From a virus, in the IMG/VR virus record IMGVR_UViG_3300021961_000245, positions 1-38,694 of that record: a DNA stretch of 38,694 nt; one strand, written 5' to 3'. A program made the position numbers and the translations under genes. Under the pieces are notes generated by a model. It was not told where the DNA came from. It ran no database searches and worked only from the letters and a program-made list of their open reading frames with translations. This document shows, in pieces, positions 37,367 to 38,694 of this stretch (within the stretch, counting starts at the first letter, position 1; each line of letters opens with the position of its first letter).

Positions 37367-37616
37367 ATATTTAAAGGGCGTTCTCCAAACTGGAATCGCA
37401 AATGTAACCTTCGTAAAGAAGGATGGAACTGAACGTAAGTTACTCTGCACTCTGTTGCCGAGCGAGTTGCCGGCACAGACTGATCTTGAAGAAGCCGTAC
37501 AGAAGAAGACTCCAAATCCTGAAGTGCTCGCTGTATGGGATCTTGAAAATAAGGGTTGGCGTTCGTTCCGCTACGACTCTGTTCTCGGCTTTAGTGTGCT
37601 GTCGCTAGACGCATGA
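37311..37616 (+). CDS. SH3-barrel phage protein (DUF2693-like)
   Basis: A 101-residue protein. TFVKKDGTERKLLCTLLPSELP followed by PNPEVLAVWDLENKGWRSFRYDSVLGF matches the T4-phage family I know as DUF2693, an SH3-like barrel of unknown function. ATG 37311 overlaps the glutaredoxin by 56 bases; a GTG at 37305 is an alternative. Ends four bases into the HAD gene. Confidence 0.8.
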   Translation: MTNSLNGTTDQNDRSWQNEYLKGVLQTGIANVTFVKKDGTERKLLCTLLPSELPAQTDLEEAVQKKTPNPEVLAVWDLENKGWRSFRYDSVLGFSVLSLDA

Positions 37617-37954
37617 TCTACATAGTAGACATCGATCAGACTATATGCATGACTCCGTTTGTGAATGGAAAGCACCGTTACGATCTTTCCGATCCATTCC
37701 CACAGCGTATTGACAAGATAAATAAACTATACGATCAGGGGCACACCATCATCTATTGGACTGCCCGTGGTTCAGGGTCGGGAATCGACTGGACAGAACT
37801 CACCACAAAACAACTCAATGATTGGGGCTGCAAGTTCCATGAAGTACGTCTCGGAAAACCTTCCTATGATGTATGGATTGATGATAAAGCTCTCAATGAT
37901 AGTGAATTCTTTTTTGACGTAGATCAAGCATATCTCGGAGAACATGATGAATGA
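37613..37954 (+). CDS. HAD-superfamily phosphatase, short type
   Basis: A 113-residue minimal HAD hydrolase. Motif I VDIDQTIC (D6, D8, T10), motif II Thr in YWTARG, and motif III/IV in GKPSYDVWIDDKAL. This short type occurs beside sugar and capsule genes and often dephosphorylates sugars. Here it directly precedes a glycosyltransferase with an eight-base overlap, which fits sugar-phosphate processing. Substrate not determined. Confidence 0.85.
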   Translation: MIYIVDIDQTICMTPFVNGKHRYDLSDPFPQRIDKINKLYDQGHTIIYWTARGSGSGIDWTELTTKQLNDWGCKFHEVRLGKPSYDVWIDDKALNDSEFFFDVDQAYLGEHDE

Positions 37955-38694
37955 AGATTTAATTGAACTAAATGAACTGAACAAGGAATCGAACGGTGGA
38001 ACAGAACTTACCACTCGAGGTCTCTTCAACCGACTTACTCGTGATGAACTCGATGGTGTCCAAATTGTCACTGCTCGCGTCCGCGACCTTGATCCTAACC
38101 GAATTAAGATCTATCATCTACACGACCTTGCCGGCGATCCGGAGGCTTCACACCTTCAAGATCCAGCTTCTCGAGCTCGCTTCCAAAAGTTGGTCTTCAG
38201 CTCTAACTGGCAGTATCAACAGTATCGTGACTACCTTGGAGTTCCATATAGCAATCATTCAACAGTTATCGAAACAGGCATCGAGCCTATTCCACTCGTT
38301 GACAAGCCAAAGGACAAGATACGTCTCATTTATACGTCCACACCTCATCGTGGATTGGAGATTCTGGTTCCTGTCTTTTGCGCTCTCGCCGAGAAATATC
38401 CAAACATCGAGCTAGACGTCTTCTCTTCCTTCGGAATCTATGGCCCAGGTTGGGAAGGCCGTGACGAGGCATACAAGCCTCTCTTCGATAAGATGAACGA
38501 ACATCCACAAATCAACTATCATGGTTGGGCAGATCAGGAGACAGTACGTGCCGCATACCAAAAAGCCCACATCTTTGCATATCCTTGTATCTGGCCGGAA
38601 ACTTCGTGCAGGTCACTTATTGAAGCTATGTCGGCTGGTTGTTTGGCGGTTCATCCTAACTTCTCTGCTTTGGCTGACACGTCGGGTGGGTTGA
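37947..38694 (+). CDS. GT-B fold glycosyltransferase (partial, C-terminus outside window)
   Basis: At least 249 residues, with no stop by the window end. The N-terminal acceptor domain contains NGGTELTTRGLF. A middle linker KIRLIYTSTPHRGLE is typical of family 4-like transferases. The C-terminal donor-binding segment shows WPETSCRSLIEAMSAGCLAVHPN, with the E of WPET and E of IEAM as GT4 ExxE-type residues. Probably modifies phage DNA, a virion protein or host glycan. GGAG at 37937-37940 suits ATG 37947 better than 37944. Confidence 0.85.
   Translation, partial: MNEDLIELNELNKESNGGTELTTRGLFNRLTRDELDGVQIVTARVRDLDPNRIKIYHLHDLAGDPEASHLQDPASRARFQKLVFSSNWQYQQYRDYLGVPYSNHSTVIETGIEPIPLVDKPKDKIRLIYTSTPHRGLEILVPVFCALAEKYPNIELDVFSSFGIYGPGWEGRDEAYKPLFDKMNEHPQINYHGWADQETVRAAYQKAHIFAYPCIWPETSCRSLIEAMSAGCLAVHPNFSALADTSGGL

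Noticed and set aside
37717-37724. GATAAATA inside the short HAD gene as a late promoter
   Set aside because: It codes the residues DKIN in frame, is a one-mismatch hit, and has no gene start appropriately placed downstream.
1-38694. CRISPR arrays, transposases, integrase or attachment sites
   Set aside because: No spaced short repeats, no transposase or recombinase motifs, and no tRNA-like target were seen.

Overview
This window is a piece of a large double-stranded DNA phage of the T4 superfamily (myovirus). The evidence is a T4-type replication set with intact catalytic motifs: family B DNA polymerase gp43, UvsX recombinase, gp41 helicase and gp61 primase. It also carries phage nucleotide-metabolism genes (ThyX, NrdA, NrdB, glutaredoxin), T4-type late promoters (TATAAATA) in front of putative virion genes, and almost unbroken, tightly overlapping coding on one strand. 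Spanins, lipoprotein signals and a two-domain endolysin point to a Gram-negative host. The host genus cannot be read from the sequence, and no tRNA, integrase, IS element or CRISPR array was seen.

Layout. (1) 1-884, minus strand: an M15 peptidase plus GH19-type endolysin running off the left edge. (2) 937-6852: divergent replication operon gp43, two small genes, uvsX, gp41, two small genes, ending in a possible small RNA and terminator (6848-7000). (3) 7021-14583: an accessory region of small genes driven by repeated TGTACA-N17-TANNNT promoters. It includes a metallophosphatase, a lipoprotein SPFH/prohibitin homologue, a SWIM zinc-finger protein, an intact beta-ketoacyl-ACP synthase homologue and an SGNH hydrolase, and it closes with a strong terminator at 14604-14647. 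(4) 14654-26425: late region with a protein of unknown function, a coupled module (HAD phosphatase, ligase-fold nucleotidyltransferase, HIGH-type nucleotidyltransferase), virion-type proteins, long Lys/Glu-rich repeat proteins and a Dps-like ferritin. (5) 26427-28539: lysis cassette with nested Rz/Rz1 spanins, holin-like membrane proteins and a coiled-coil membrane protein. (6) 28548-38694: a 2OG-Fe(II) oxygenase, primase, ThyX, AbrB-like protein, NrdA/NrdB, GIY-YIG protein, SpeD-family protein, glutaredoxin, HAD phosphatase and a glycosyltransferase cut by the right edge.

How it fits together. Two promoter classes can be read. A sigma70-like class (palindromic TGTACA as -35, 16-17 bp spacer, TANNNT as -10) precedes replication and accessory genes. 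The T4 late class (TATAAATA or one mismatch) precedes late genes. Replication proteins copy the genome with dNTPs supplied by NrdAB, glutaredoxin and ThyX. The late genes build and fill the particle, and the two separated lysis loci open the inner membrane, wall and outer membrane.

The most unusual contents are the full catalytic set of a fatty-acid condensing enzyme close to an SGNH hydrolase, the three-gene nucleotidyl-transfer module whose middle protein starts like a T4 capsid-targeting sequence, two promoter-to-terminator units that may make small RNAs, and a promoter subtype whose second TATRAT box overlaps start codons.
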